Source: Faecalibacter bovis (GTDB lineage Bacteria > Bacteroidota > Bacteroidia > Flavobacteriales > Weeksellaceae). Taken from it: 64,000 nucleotides of DNA. The translations under genes were made by a program, and so were the position numbers. Positions within the stretch are counted from its first letter, which is position 1; every line of letters starts with the position of its first letter. A model generated the notes under the pieces. The model searched no databases. It was not told where the DNA came from and saw nothing but the letters and a program-made list of their open reading frames with translations. The stretch is taken from NCBI RefSeq assembly GCF_017948305.1, contig NZ_CP072842.1, positions 1,501,001-1,565,000 on the forward strand, read 5' to 3'. Below, piece after piece: positions 53,887 to 63,794 of this stretch.

Positions 53887-54870
53887 TTGACTGAAATTAA
53901 TATAGAGCTAACTGAAATTAATGCACAGGATTTCTATGGTCCTAATAATGAGCATTTAAAGAGGATAAAAGAATATTATCCTAAACTTAGAATTATTGGT
54001 AGAGGAAAAGTTTTAACTGTTTTTGGGAACGAAGATGAATTAATTGTTTTTGATCAAAAAATAGCTAAAATTATTCAGCATATACTTAAATATAATCGTC
54101 TGAGTAATCGAGAATTAGAAATTATTATGACTGAGGATAATAACGAAATGCTTCAAATGAAAAAAGAAGATGAAATTATTGTTCATGGGGTTAATGGGAA
54201 AATTATTAAACCACAAACACCAAATCAGCATAAATTGGTACAAACTGTATATAATAAAGATATGGTTTTTGCGATAGGCCCAGCAGGTACAGGTAAAACG
54301 TATACCGCGGTGGCTTTAGCAGTTCAGGCATTAAAAAATAAGGAAGTTCGTCGTATTATTATGACTCGACCAGCAGTTGAAGCAGGTGAAAATTTAGGTT
54401 TTTTACCAGGTGATATGAAAGATAAGTTAGATCCTTATTTACAACCTTTATACGATGCGTTAAAGGATATGATTCCGTTTGAAAAATTAGAATCTTATAC
54501 CGAACGCGGAGTTATAGAAGTTGCTCCTTTAGCTTTTATGCGTGGACGAACGTTAGATGATGCTTTTGTGATATTGGATGAAGCTCAAAATACAACTTAT
54601 GCGCAAATGAAAATGTTTTTAACGCGTATGGGGAAAAATTCTAAGTTCATTATTACCGGTGATCCAGATCAGGTTGATTTACCACCTAAACAAAAATCAG
54701 GATTAAGAGAAGCTTTACATATCTTGAAAGGTGTAAAAGATATTGGTTTTATTTACTTAGATGATAAAGATGTGGTAAGACACAAAATTGTTCGTGAAAT
54801 TTTAAAAGCTTACAAAGCTTCTGAGGATAAAGACAGGGAAGATATTAACATTAATACTGTAAAAAATTAA
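53887..54870 (+). CDS. phoH: PhoH family ATPase
   Basis: A 327-residue PhoH-like protein. The P-loop GPAGTGKT is at 131-138, followed by MTRPAVEAGENLGFLPGDMK, the Walker B FVILDEAQNT and the arginine-finger region. An N-terminal KH-like part (about 1-100) precedes the ATPase domain. I accept the TTG at 53887 as start: no ATG or GTG lies in frame nearby upstream, the next in-frame ATG would cut off about 80 residues, and the N-terminus TEINIELTEI matches the family. The promoter box 28 bases upstream agrees. PhoH proteins are linked to RNA metabolism and phosphate stress, with no defined reaction. Confidence 0.93.
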   Translation: MTEINIELTEINAQDFYGPNNEHLKRIKEYYPKLRIIGRGKVLTVFGNEDELIVFDQKIAKIIQHILKYNRLSNRELEIIMTEDNNEMLQMKKEDEIIVHGVNGKIIKPQTPNQHKLVQTVYNKDMVFAIGPAGTGKTYTAVALAVQALKNKEVRRIIMTRPAVEAGENLGFLPGDMKDKLDPYLQPLYDALKDMIPFEKLESYTERGVIEVAPLAFMRGRTLDDAFVILDEAQNTTYAQMKMFLTRMGKNSKFIITGDPDQVDLPPKQKSGLREALHILKGVKDIGFIYLDDKDVVRHKIVREILKAYKASEDKDREDININTVKN

Positions 54871-54876
54871 AGATAA

Positions 54877-54906
54877 AAAAAGCCATTCAATTTTGAGTGG
54901 CTTTTT
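54877..54906. terminator. Bidirectional terminator between phoH and comM-like gene
   Basis: AAAAAGCCATTCA and TGAGTGGCTTTTT pair (one wobble) around ATTT, and the stem overlaps the stop codon of the minus-strand gene by two bases. Confidence 0.8.
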
Positions 54907-56422
54907 AATTTCTATCTAAGCTACGATATTGTATAGCTTCACCAATATGCTTAGATGTGATACTTTCTGATTGTTCTAAATCTGCAATAGTTCTAGCAAC
55001 TCTAAGAATTCTATCATAAGCACGGGCAGATAAATTTAAACGATCCATCGCGGTTTTAATTAATTTTTTCGAATTTTCATCTAAAGCACAAAAAGTATCT
55101 AATTCTTTTGGCCCCATCTGAGAGTTATAATGAATCGAAGTGCCTAAATATCGATTTGTTTGAATTTTTCTTGCCTCAATAACTCGTTTTCTTACATCCA
55201 CACTTTTTTCTCCTGTTCGTTCTTTTGATAAATCATCAAACGGAACTGGCGTAACTTCAATATGTAAATCGATACGGTCTAATAATGGTCCTGAGATTTT
55301 ATTCATATAGCGTTGCATTTCCATTAACGAAGACGTGTTTTGTGGATCGTCAGGAAAATAACCACTCGGACTTGGATTCATGGATGCTACTAACATAAAA
55401 CTTGATGGATATGTTACCGTAAATTTCGCTCGCGAAATAGTTACTTCTCTATCTTCCAAAGGTTGTCGCATAACTTCTAAAACCGAACGTTTAAATTCTG
55501 GTAATTCATCTAAAAATAAAACTCCATTGTGTGATAAAGAAATTTCTCCAGGTTGAGGATAAGATCCGCCACCAACCAATGCAACATCAGAAATGGTATG
55601 ATGTGGCGATATAAAAGGTCGATTAAATACTAATGATTTAGAACCTAGTTTTCCAGCAACACTATGAATTTTTGTTGTCTCTAAAGATTCATCTATTGTC
55701 ATAGGTGGTAAAATTGATGCAATTCTTTTAGCAAGCATTGTTTTACCACTTCCAGGTGGGCCAATTAGTATGATATTATGTCCTCCGGCTGCTGCAATTT
55801 CCATAGCTCGTTTTACATTTTCTTGTCCTTTTACATCAGAAAAACAATGAGTATAATTATTTAATAGTTCTAATGAATGTTCTTCAATATTAAATTGATG
55901 AGGTATTAATTCAATCTCATTATTTAAAAATTGAATCACATCTAAAATATTTTCAACACCATATACATTAATTCCGTTTACCACGCCAGCTTCATCTGCG
56001 TTAGATTTCGGTAAAATAATTCCTTTAAAACCTTCCGCTTTTGCTTGTAGGGTTATAGGTAAAGCTCCTTTTATTGGACGAAGTGATCCATCTAAAGATA
56101 ATTCACCCATGATAATATAATTCTCAATCTCATCATTTTTAATTTGTTCAGATGCTGTAAGAATTCCAATTGCAATGGTCAAATCATAAGCAGATCCTTC
56201 TTTTTGCAAATCTGCAGGCGCCATATTAATTGTAATTTTTTTTCCTGGAATTTTATAACCAATATTTTTTAAAGCAGCTTGTATTCTAAAATTACTTTCT
56301 TTTATTGCAGAATCTGGCAAACCAACCAAGTGATAGCCCACACCTTGATCAATATTAACCTCTACAGTTATCGTCTGTGCAGATACACCAAAAATTGCAC
56401 TTCCGTAAATTTTTTTCAACAT
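54905..56422 (-). CDS. comM: YifB/ComM family Mg chelatase-like AAA+ ATPase
   Basis: A 505-residue protein with the N-terminal ComM domain (MLKKIYGSAIFGVSAQTITV, GLPDSAIKESNFRIQAALKN), then an AAA+ module with Walker A GPPGSGKT at 221-228, Walker B GVLFLDELPEF, and the C-terminal Mg-chelatase-like domain with LSARAYDRILRVARTIADLE. In Vibrio and others ComM is a helicase that drives branch migration during integration of DNA taken up by transformation. The gene alone does not show that this bacterium is competent. Confidence 0.92.
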   Translation of the reverse strand: MLKKIYGSAIFGVSAQTITVEVNIDQGVGYHLVGLPDSAIKESNFRIQAALKNIGYKIPGKKITINMAPADLQKEGSAYDLTIAIGILTASEQIKNDEIENYIIMGELSLDGSLRPIKGALPITLQAKAEGFKGIILPKSNADEAGVVNGINVYGVENILDVIQFLNNEIELIPHQFNIEEHSLELLNNYTHCFSDVKGQENVKRAMEIAAAGGHNIILIGPPGSGKTMLAKRIASILPPMTIDESLETTKIHSVAGKLGSKSLVFNRPFISPHHTISDVALVGGGSYPQPGEISLSHNGVLFLDELPEFKRSVLEVMRQPLEDREVTISRAKFTVTYPSSFMLVASMNPSPSGYFPDDPQNTSSLMEMQRYMNKISGPLLDRIDLHIEVTPVPFDDLSKERTGEKSVDVRKRVIEARKIQTNRYLGTSIHYNSQMGPKELDTFCALDENSKKLIKTAMDRLNLSARAYDRILRVARTIADLEQSESITSKHIGEAIQYRSLDRN

Positions 56423-56501
56423 AACAACTATTTTACCTAAATTTACTTCCTTTTTCTAGTTAATAAAATAGCTAAAAGGATTTAAATGTTTAATTTTAAA
56501 G

Positions 56502-56525
56502 AGAATAGAACCTTGATTCTATTCT
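56502..56525 (+). promoter_or_regulatory. Hairpin just before cdd
   Basis: AGAATAGAA-CCTTGA-TTCTATTCT forms a 9-bp perfect stem that ends 10 bases before the cdd start. It lacks a T-run on the plus strand after it. It could affect translation of cdd, or serve as a weak terminator remnant. Confidence 0.35.
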
Positions 56526-56535
56526 TTAAAGCTAT

Positions 56536-57009
56536 ATGAAGAAAGAAAAAATTAGTTTCGAATACGAAGTGTTCGATTCTTTCAATGAATTGCAAGAAGA
56601 AAATAAAACATTAGTTTTAAGAGCAAATCAAATCTCAAAATCAGCTTACGCACCGTATTCTAACTTTCATGTTGGTGCAGCTGTAGAATTAGAAGATGGT
56701 CAAATCTTCGTAAGTAGTAATCAAGAAAACGCGTCTTATCCGGTAGGAACTTGTGCAGAACGTGGATTGCTAGCTTTTGTCAACGCAAATTATCCTAATA
56801 TCAAAGTAAAAAAATTAGCTGTATCAACAATTAATATCAACAAACCTTTGCCTCCTTGCGGTATGTGTCGTCAATACATTCTTGAAATTGAAAAGAAACA
56901 AAACGATAACATAGCGTTGTTTTTATCAGGAAACGAAGGGCAAGTATTTAAAGTTGATAGTGCTAAAGATTTACTTCCTCTTCATTTTACAGAAGATTTT
57001 TTAGACTAG
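56536..57009 (+). CDS. cdd: Cytidine deaminase
   Basis: A 157-residue homotetramer-type cytidine deaminase, converting cytidine and deoxycytidine to uridine and deoxyuridine for salvage. The catalytic motif is C-A-E at 73-75 (Cys73 zinc ligand, Glu75 proton shuttle), and PCGMC at 107-111 gives the other two zinc cysteines. The N-terminal substrate segment SAYAPYSNFHVGAA is intact. It lies alone with its own start, 55 bases before pdhA. Confidence 0.96.
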   Translation: MKKEKISFEYEVFDSFNELQEENKTLVLRANQISKSAYAPYSNFHVGAAVELEDGQIFVSSNQENASYPVGTCAERGLLAFVNANYPNIKVKKLAVSTININKPLPPCGMCRQYILEIEKKQNDNIALFLSGNEGQVFKVDSAKDLLPLHFTEDFLD

Positions 57010-57013
57010 CAAT

Positions 57014-57044
57014 TTTGCACACGTCTAAGATTAGTTTAAATTTG
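57014..57044 (+). promoter_or_regulatory. Promoter of pdhA-pdhC
   Basis: TTTG at 57014-57017, a 19-bp spacer and TAAATTTG at 57037-57044, an excellent match to the Bacteroidota consensus. A small dyad AATTG-TG-CAATT follows at 57053-57064, touching the start codon region. Confidence 0.8.
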
Positions 57045-57064
57045 TTCTAACGAATTGTGCAATT

Positions 57065-58066
57065 ATGGAAAAATTAACGCAGGAACAATACCTTCAATGG
57101 TATCGTGATATGAACTTTTGGCGACGCTTTGAAGATAAAAGCCGCTCATTATATTTAAAACAAAAAATTAGAGGATTCTTGCATTTATACAACGGGCAAG
57201 AGGCTTTACCAGCTGGATTCTTACATGCTATGGAACCAGAAGATAGAGTAATTACGGCTTACCGTTGTCACGTTTGGCCTATGGCTATGGGTGTAGATCC
57301 TAAAAGAATTATGGCTGAAATGTGTGGAAAAGCTACAGGAACATCTCAAGGTTTAGGTGGTTCTATGCACATCTTTAGTAAAGAACATCACTTTTATGGT
57401 GGACATGGTATCGTTGGTGGACAAATCAATTTAGGTGCTGGTATTGCATTTGGTGATAAATACAACGATAAAAAACATGTAACTATTTGTTTAATGGGAG
57501 ATGGTGCTACGCGTCAAGGAACATTACACGAAACTTTCAATATGGCTATGAACTGGAAATTACCAGTTGTATTCGTTTGTGAAAACAACCAATACGCAAT
57601 GGGAACTTCAGTAAGTCGTACTGCAAATCACGAAGATATTTGGAAATTAGGTTTAGGGTATGATATGCCTTCTATGCCTGTAGATGGTATGGATCCTGTT
57701 AAAGTTGCTGAAGCTGCTTATGAAGCGATTGAGCGTGCTCGTCGTGGAGATGGACCAACTTTCTTAGATGTTCGTACATACCGTTACCGTGGACACTCAA
57801 TGTCTGATGCAGAACCTTACCGTACAAAAGAAGAGGTTGAAGCATACAAACAAGAAGATCCAATTTTAAATGTTGAGTCTCATATCTTAGCTAACAATTG
57901 GGCTACAAAAGAACAATTAGACGCTATTATCGAAGAAGTGAAATCTCATGTGGAGGAATGTGTTGAATTTGCAGAAAATTCACCTTATCCAGATGCTAAT
58001 GTGATGTATGATAATATTTACGCACAAGAAGATTATCCATTCTTAGATAAAGTTGAAAATAACTAA
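57065..58066 (+). CDS. pdhA: Pyruvate dehydrogenase E1 component, alpha subunit
   Basis: A 333-residue E1 alpha. The thiamine diphosphate motif runs from GDGATRQGTLHETFNMAMNW near residue 148 to CENNQYAMGTS. The regulatory-loop region YRYRGHSMSDAEPYRTKEEV is typical. With E1 beta it decarboxylates pyruvate and acetylates the E2 lipoyl group. The E1 beta gene is not in the window; alpha and E2 are adjacent (8 bases apart), as I recall for flavobacteria. It has a strong own promoter. Confidence 0.96.
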   Translation: MEKLTQEQYLQWYRDMNFWRRFEDKSRSLYLKQKIRGFLHLYNGQEALPAGFLHAMEPEDRVITAYRCHVWPMAMGVDPKRIMAEMCGKATGTSQGLGGSMHIFSKEHHFYGGHGIVGGQINLGAGIAFGDKYNDKKHVTICLMGDGATRQGTLHETFNMAMNWKLPVVFVCENNQYAMGTSVSRTANHEDIWKLGLGYDMPSMPVDGMDPVKVAEAAYEAIERARRGDGPTFLDVRTYRYRGHSMSDAEPYRTKEEVEAYKQEDPILNVESHILANNWATKEQLDAIIEEVKSHVEECVEFAENSPYPDANVMYDNIYAQEDYPFLDKVENN

Positions 58067-58074
58067 AAAAAACC

Positions 58075-59682
58075 ATGGCAGAAATTATTACAATGCCTCG
58101 CTTAAGCGACACAATGGAGGAAGGAACTGTTGTTAAGTGGCATAAAAATGTAGGAGATAAAGTTTCAGAAGGTGATGTAATTGCTGAAATTGAAACTGAT
58201 AAAGCAATCCAAGAATTCGAATCTGAATTTGACGGAACATTATTATACCAAGGAGCAAATGAAAATGAACCTGCTCCGGTAGATACTATATTAGCAATTA
58301 TCGGAAATGAAGGTGAAGATATTTCAGCTTTAATCGGTGGTGCGCCAAAAGCAGTAGCTACAGAAGAAGTGAGAGAAGAGGTTGCTCCAGTAGCAGCTGA
58401 AACTACAACTTCAGCTCAGGTTCCATCTAATGTAGATGTAATTACAATGCCTCGTCTTTCTGATACAATGGAAGAAGGAACGGTAGTTGTATGGCACAAA
58501 CAAGTTGGAGATTCAGTAAAAGAAGGTGATATTTTAGCTGAAATCGAAACAGATAAAGCTGTTCAAGAATTTGAGTCTGAATATGACGGAGTTTTATTAT
58601 ACCAAGGAGCAAAAGAGAATGAGCCTGCACCAGTTGATACTATTTTAGCTATTATTGGTGAAGCTGGAACTGACGTTTCTGCAATCGTAGCAAACGGAGG
58701 AAAAGTTACTGCGCCTGTTCAAGCATCAACTGAAGTTATAGAAGATGAAAAACCTGTTGTTGTGGAATTAGAAGTTCCTCAAACGCAAGTTTCTAATGAA
58801 CGTATTTTCGCTTCTCCATTAGCAAAATCAATAGCAAAAGATAAAGGAATCAATTTAGCAGAAGTTCAAGGTTCTGGTGATCAAGGTCGTATCGTAAAGA
58901 AAGACGTTGAAAACTTCCAACCAGCTGCTAAAGTAGAAGCTCCTGTTGAGGTTAAATCTGAAGTAATAACTCCAGCAGCTCCAGTTCAACAATATGTTGC
59001 AGGTGAAGATACTGAGATTCCAAACTCTCAAATGCGTAAAGTTATTGCGAAGCGTTTAGCAGAATCTAAATATTCAGCTCCACATTATTATTTAAATGTA
59101 GAGTTAGATATGGATAATGCGATCGAAGCGCGTAAGCAATTAAATACAGTGCCAAACACAAAAGTTTCTTTCAACGATATTATTGTTAAAGCTTGTGCTA
59201 TGGCTATTCGCAAACATCCAGCAATCAACACAACTTGGTACGATGACAAAATTGTACAACACGGAAATATTAATATTGGTGTAGCAGTTGCGGTAGAAGA
59301 TGGATTGTTAGTGCCAGTTGTTAAAAACACAGACCAAAAATCATTCTCTCAAATTTCTGCTGAGGTTAGAGATTATGCAGGTCGTGCAAGAGATCGTAAA
59401 TTAAAAGCTGACGAGATGGAAAAATCTACTTTCTCAGTTTCTAACTTAGGTATGTTCGGTATCGAATCGTTTACTTCGATTATCAATCAACCAAACTCTT
59501 GTATTTTATCAGTAGGTGCTATTATCGAGAAACCTGTTGTTAAAAATGGTCAAATTGTTGTTGGTAATACAATGAAATTGACTTTAGCTTGTGATCACCG
59601 TACAGTAGACGGAGCTACAGGTGCACAATTCTTACAAACGTTAAAAATGTATATCGAGAATCCAGTAACAATGTTAGTGTAA
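58075..59682 (+). CDS. pdhC: Pyruvate dehydrogenase E2 component (dihydrolipoyl acetyltransferase)
   Basis: A 535-residue E2 with two lipoyl domains in tandem, lipoylated at Lys43 and Lys161 in ETDKA-V/I-QEFES. Alanine-, proline- and valine-rich linkers follow. The E1/E3-binding domain is near 240-280 (FASPLAKSIAKDKGINLAEV) and the catalytic domain runs from about 310 to the end, with the active-site histidine in DHRTVDG (His508). It forms the core of the complex and makes acetyl-CoA. The two lipoyl domains are nearly identical over their first 60 residues, which points to an internal duplication. Confidence 0.96.
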   Translation: MAEIITMPRLSDTMEEGTVVKWHKNVGDKVSEGDVIAEIETDKAIQEFESEFDGTLLYQGANENEPAPVDTILAIIGNEGEDISALIGGAPKAVATEEVREEVAPVAAETTTSAQVPSNVDVITMPRLSDTMEEGTVVVWHKQVGDSVKEGDILAEIETDKAVQEFESEYDGVLLYQGAKENEPAPVDTILAIIGEAGTDVSAIVANGGKVTAPVQASTEVIEDEKPVVVELEVPQTQVSNERIFASPLAKSIAKDKGINLAEVQGSGDQGRIVKKDVENFQPAAKVEAPVEVKSEVITPAAPVQQYVAGEDTEIPNSQMRKVIAKRLAESKYSAPHYYLNVELDMDNAIEARKQLNTVPNTKVSFNDIIVKACAMAIRKHPAINTTWYDDKIVQHGNINIGVAVAVEDGLLVPVVKNTDQKSFSQISAEVRDYAGRARDRKLKADEMEKSTFSVSNLGMFGIESFTSIINQPNSCILSVGAIIEKPVVKNGQIVVGNTMKLTLACDHRTVDGATGAQFLQTLKMYIENPVTMLV

Positions 59683-59706
59683 TCAAGATGTATTTAAAAT
59701 AATAAG

Positions 59707-59738
59707 AAAGGTCATTCATTAGAATGGCCTTTTTTTTG
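59707..59738 (+). terminator. Terminator after pdhC
   Basis: AAAGGTCATTC and GAATGGCCTTT pair (one wobble) around ATTA, followed by six more T (59733-59738). Confidence 0.85.
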
Positions 59739-59777
59739 TTTCAAAAATTGTACTTTTACGATAACCAACAAACTACT

Positions 59778-60719
59778 ATGGATAAATTAAAATTCATCTT
59801 TAATATTCTTAAGCAAACAATTGTTGAATTTGGGGATGATCGCATCATGAAAATGAGTGCATCATTAACATATTATACTATATTTTCGTTATCACCATTA
59901 ATATTGATAATTATTTCTAGCGCAAGTCTTTTTTATAAAAAAGATGCTATAGAGAATAGATTGTTTTATGAACTTAAAAATGTAGTTGGCCCAGATGTAG
60001 CTTTGTCAATACAAAATTTTGTAGCCAATTCTACCTTATCAGGAGATAGTTCTGTCGCATTATACATCGGTATTGGAGTTTTACTTTTCGGTTCTACAAC
60101 GATGTTTACGGATATGCAAGATTCATTAAATTTAATTTGGCGAGTGGAAGCAGTTCCCAAAAGAGCTTGGTTAAAACAAATTATTAATAGAATTTTATCA
60201 TTTTCAGTAATTTTAGGACTAGGATTAATATTAATGACAACCGTGATTCTAAATAGTGTTTTAGTAGGATTCGGAGAAGAAATTTTCTCAACCTTACAAT
60301 TCGACACAAAACTAACATCAGCTTCAGTAATATTAATTAATAATGCATTAAGTGTACTGTTATCCATTTTAATATTTTATATTTTATTCAAGGTTTTGCC
60401 TGATGCAAAAATTAAAACACGTCCTGCATTAATTGGTGCTTTATTTACAGCAATATTATTCTTTATTGCAAAATATTTAATTGGTATATATATATCTAAT
60501 ACCCGTTATACAACCATTTTTGGTTCAGCAGGGTCCTTAGTAATTTTATTGTTATGGATTTATTACGTTGCAACTATTATATATTTAGGCGCTAAGTTCA
60601 CCAAAGTTTATGCAGAGCATATGGGTTATCCAATTATACCTACCAAAAACGCTAAATTGCGTCAAGTAACATTTGTCCAGAATGAAAATCCAAATAAGAT
60701 TTTGAAAGATGAGGTTTAA
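59778..60719 (+). CDS. YihY/BrkB family inner membrane protein
   Basis: A 313-residue membrane protein from the ATG at 59778. An in-frame ATG at 59724 lies inside the pdhC terminator and is unlikely. Six membrane segments are seen. The family segment MKMSASLTYYTIFSLSPLIL opens the first helix, and the end has FGSAGSLVILLLWIYYVATI with YLGAKFTKVYAEH. The family was once called RNase BN in error; its real function is unknown, and a transport or envelope role is suspected. No promoter box of the usual kind is clear. Confidence 0.9.
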   Translation: MDKLKFIFNILKQTIVEFGDDRIMKMSASLTYYTIFSLSPLILIIISSASLFYKKDAIENRLFYELKNVVGPDVALSIQNFVANSTLSGDSSVALYIGIGVLLFGSTTMFTDMQDSLNLIWRVEAVPKRAWLKQIINRILSFSVILGLGLILMTTVILNSVLVGFGEEIFSTLQFDTKLTSASVILINNALSVLLSILIFYILFKVLPDAKIKTRPALIGALFTAILFFIAKYLIGIYISNTRYTTIFGSAGSLVILLLWIYYVATIIYLGAKFTKVYAEHMGYPIIPTKNAKLRQVTFVQNENPNKILKDEV

Positions 60720-60766
60720 ATCTTCCTTGCTTCGCAACTCATTTTCGCGAGTTCATCAATCAAAGT

Positions 60767-60807
60767 ATTACAAAAGGTCTGCTCTTTAAGAGTAGACCTT
60801 TTGTAAT
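60767..60807. terminator. Long perfect hairpin terminator
   Basis: ATTACAAAAGGTCT and its exact complement flank an inner stem, giving about 19 pairs with one G-U and a tiny loop. T and A tracts suit both strands. The core resembles the sequence before tRNA-Ile at 63597-63619. Confidence 0.75.
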
Positions 60808-60954
60808 AATCATAGCAAATTATCTATTTCGTCTCTTCAAGTAATTTTCGAAATATAATGTTGGATGTAGTGCAATAAATAATATGATTGTAAAATCTTA
60901 TTTATAAATTTTCTGCACAATGAAAAATATTGCCTCAAAATCGTAGACGTTAAG

Positions 60955-61094
60955 AAACTAAATTGATGTAGAGATAAGAATGATTTAGTGAGCGAATGCG
61001 AATCATTTAAATCATTCCTCGAAATCAATTTAGTTTTAGTCGAAGATTTTAGCAATGTCTTTTTTGGTTCGTTTTTTTGACGAAAAAAAAGAAC
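60955..61094. repeat. Structured palindromic repeat, copy 1
   Basis: An outer 13-bp perfect stem (60955-60967 with 61024-61036) encloses an inner 10-bp perfect stem (GAATGATTTA 60978-60987 with 61008-61017). A T7/A8 hairpin closed by GTTC/GAAC (61067-61094) follows. It shares a 23-base identical core (60973-60995) with copy 2. Confidence 0.7.
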
Positions 61095-61191
61095 ATATGT
61101 TTCTTTAACCATTATAATATTTATAGATATATCGAAGTTATAAATCTTCTAAAAACGTATTACTACTTTTATATTCATTTCCATTTCCTCA

Positions 61192-61210
61192 TTCTGAACT
61201 CGTTTCAGAA
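61192..61210. repeat. Small inverted repeat of a type common in flavobacterial spacers
   Basis: TTCTGAA-CTCGT-TTCAGAA, a 7-bp stem. I recall similar TTCTGAAC-x-GTTTCAGAA strings between genes in many Flavobacteriia; that is memory, not a search. Confidence 0.4.
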
Positions 61211-61275
61211 ACGCATCGTAATAATCAACTAAACTTTCAATAATAAAAACCGACATTTGAATCATTCGCGTAAAG

Positions 61276-61417
61276 AAAAATCACTTGATGAAGGATAAGA
61301 ATGATTTAGTGAGCGATAGCGAATGATTTAATTCATTCCCGTAATCAAGAGGTTTTTCAGCGAAAATGATTTACAGTCTTGATTTTTTGAATACTTTTTT
61401 ATCAAGAAAAAAGTATT
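61276..61417. repeat. Structured palindromic repeat, copy 2
   Basis: An outer stem of 14 positions (61276-61289 with 61344-61357; one mismatch, one G-T) encloses an inner stem (61299-61308 with 61329-61338; one mismatch). A hairpin AATACTTTTTT/AAAAAAGTATT follows (61390-61417). The 23-base core at 61294-61316 is identical to copy 1, while stem arms differ with compensation. Confidence 0.7.
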
Positions 61418-61657
61418 GATATATAAATAAGTCTATACTGTTTGTAATTATTTTACCTAAGCCACACTGTGACTTCTCCTTTTAATTTCAAATGTTTTGT
61501 GTTAAGATAAAAATGAAAGTAAGCTATATATAATTTAGAAAACTACCTAATTCTACAGAAAACGCAACACCAAAACACATATCTAAATTTAATTCAAAAA
61601 ATATTTCGCTTCTGTTCAGTTAGTTAAGAATATTATGTAAAATAATTGTAAACTCGA

Positions 61658-61690
61658 TTTGGTAGTTCGGGAAAAAGCGTCTTATATTTG
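61658..61690 (+). promoter_or_regulatory. rRNA promoter P1
   Basis: TTTG at 61658-61661 and TATATTTG at 61683-61690, spacer 21 bp (slightly long). Upstream of the 16S gene by about 300 bases. Confidence 0.6.
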
Positions 61691-61781
61691 CACTCTCAAT
61701 ACGAAAGACGAGTAGTATTGAAAATTGAAATCGCGAAGAAGTAAACAAAAATAAAAACTTCAAAATTTATTCAAAAAAGAT

Positions 61782-61811
61782 TTTGTAGTTTAAAAATAAG
61801 TTTTACCTTTG
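61782..61811 (+). promoter_or_regulatory. rRNA promoter P2
   Basis: TTTG at 61782-61785, 18-bp spacer and TACCTTTG at 61804-61811, with A/T-rich sequence upstream that could act as an UP element. About 175 bases before the 16S gene. Confidence 0.8.
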
Positions 61812-61889
61812 CAACCGCAAACAACGAAAGAAGTTTGCATGAAACGAGAAGTTTATTTGAAATTACAATATAGACAGAAGAAATAAAAG

Positions 61890-61913
61890 CCGAATATAAA
61901 TTAACGGTCAATC
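61890..61913 (+). other. 5' strand of the 16S precursor processing stem
   Basis: CCGAATA (61890-61896) and AACGGTCAATC (61903-61913) pair with TATTCGG (63554-63560) and GATTGACTGTT (63542-63552) beyond the 3' end of 16S, 18 pairs with one G-U. This is the expected long stem cut by RNase III-type enzymes. Confidence 0.65.
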
Positions 61914-61987
61914 CTTGAATAATAGAGCTAAAGGAAATTCGAAGTTGTAAAACATAGAAGCGTTAAGCTTCAAACAATATTTATTTA

Positions 61988-63505
<1,518 letters not shown>

Positions 63506-63541
63506 TTAGAGAACGACGAATTTTCTTCTATTAAATTAGAA

Positions 63542-63560
63542 GATTGACTGTTTTATTCGG
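63542..63560 (+). other. 3' strand of the 16S precursor processing stem
   Basis: GATTGACTGTT and TATTCGG pair with the leader at 61890-61913. A separate 6-bp hairpin (CTTCTA/TAGAAG) lies just before it at 63525-63542. Confidence 0.65.
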
Positions 63561-63629
63561 TTTTATTTACTGTCGGATTTAATTTCAAAGATATATATTA
63601 CAAAAGACCACTCTTTAAGAGTATTAAAG

Positions 63630-63703
63630 AGTCTCATAGCTCAGCTGGTTAGAGCGCTACACTGATAATGTAGAGGTCGGCAGTTCGAGTCTGCCTGAGA
63701 CTA
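63630..63703 (+). tRNA. tRNA-Ile (GAT)
   Basis: A 74-base cloverleaf: acceptor AGTCTCA/TGAGACT pairs fully, anticodon loop CTGATAA gives GAT, and the T arm is GGCAG-TTCGAGT-CTGCC. CCA is not encoded. It sits in the 16S-23S spacer, as usual. Confidence 0.97.
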
Positions 63704-63720
63704 CTAAAATAACGAAAAGA

Positions 63721-63794
<74 letters not shown>

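Larger units (their letters stand above)
60808..61657. other. Repeat-rich intergenic region before the rRNA operon
   Basis: I find no convincing gene here. It holds two structured repeats (60955-61094 and 61276-61417), a small hairpin at 61192-61210, and otherwise AT-rich sequence. The open frame of 91 codons on the minus strand (60837-61112) overlaps a repeat and lacks coding character. Confidence 0.6.

Noticed and set aside
57065..59682. Broken pyruvate dehydrogenase operon because E1 beta is missing
   Set aside because: pdhA and the E2 gene are intact and tightly linked; separate location of E1 beta is known in flavobacteria, so no loss is implied.
59724..59777. Longer N-terminus for the BrkB-family gene
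   Set aside because: The upstream ATG lies in the stem of the pdhC terminator; the ATG at 59778 fits the family start.
60837..61112. Open frame of 91 codons on the minus strand before the rRNA operon
   Set aside because: It overlaps structured repeat copy 1, its composition follows the repeat, and it resembles no family I know.
60955..61417. CRISPR array
   Set aside because: There are only two copies, about 320 bases apart, with internal palindromes and unequal sequence; no cas genes are present.
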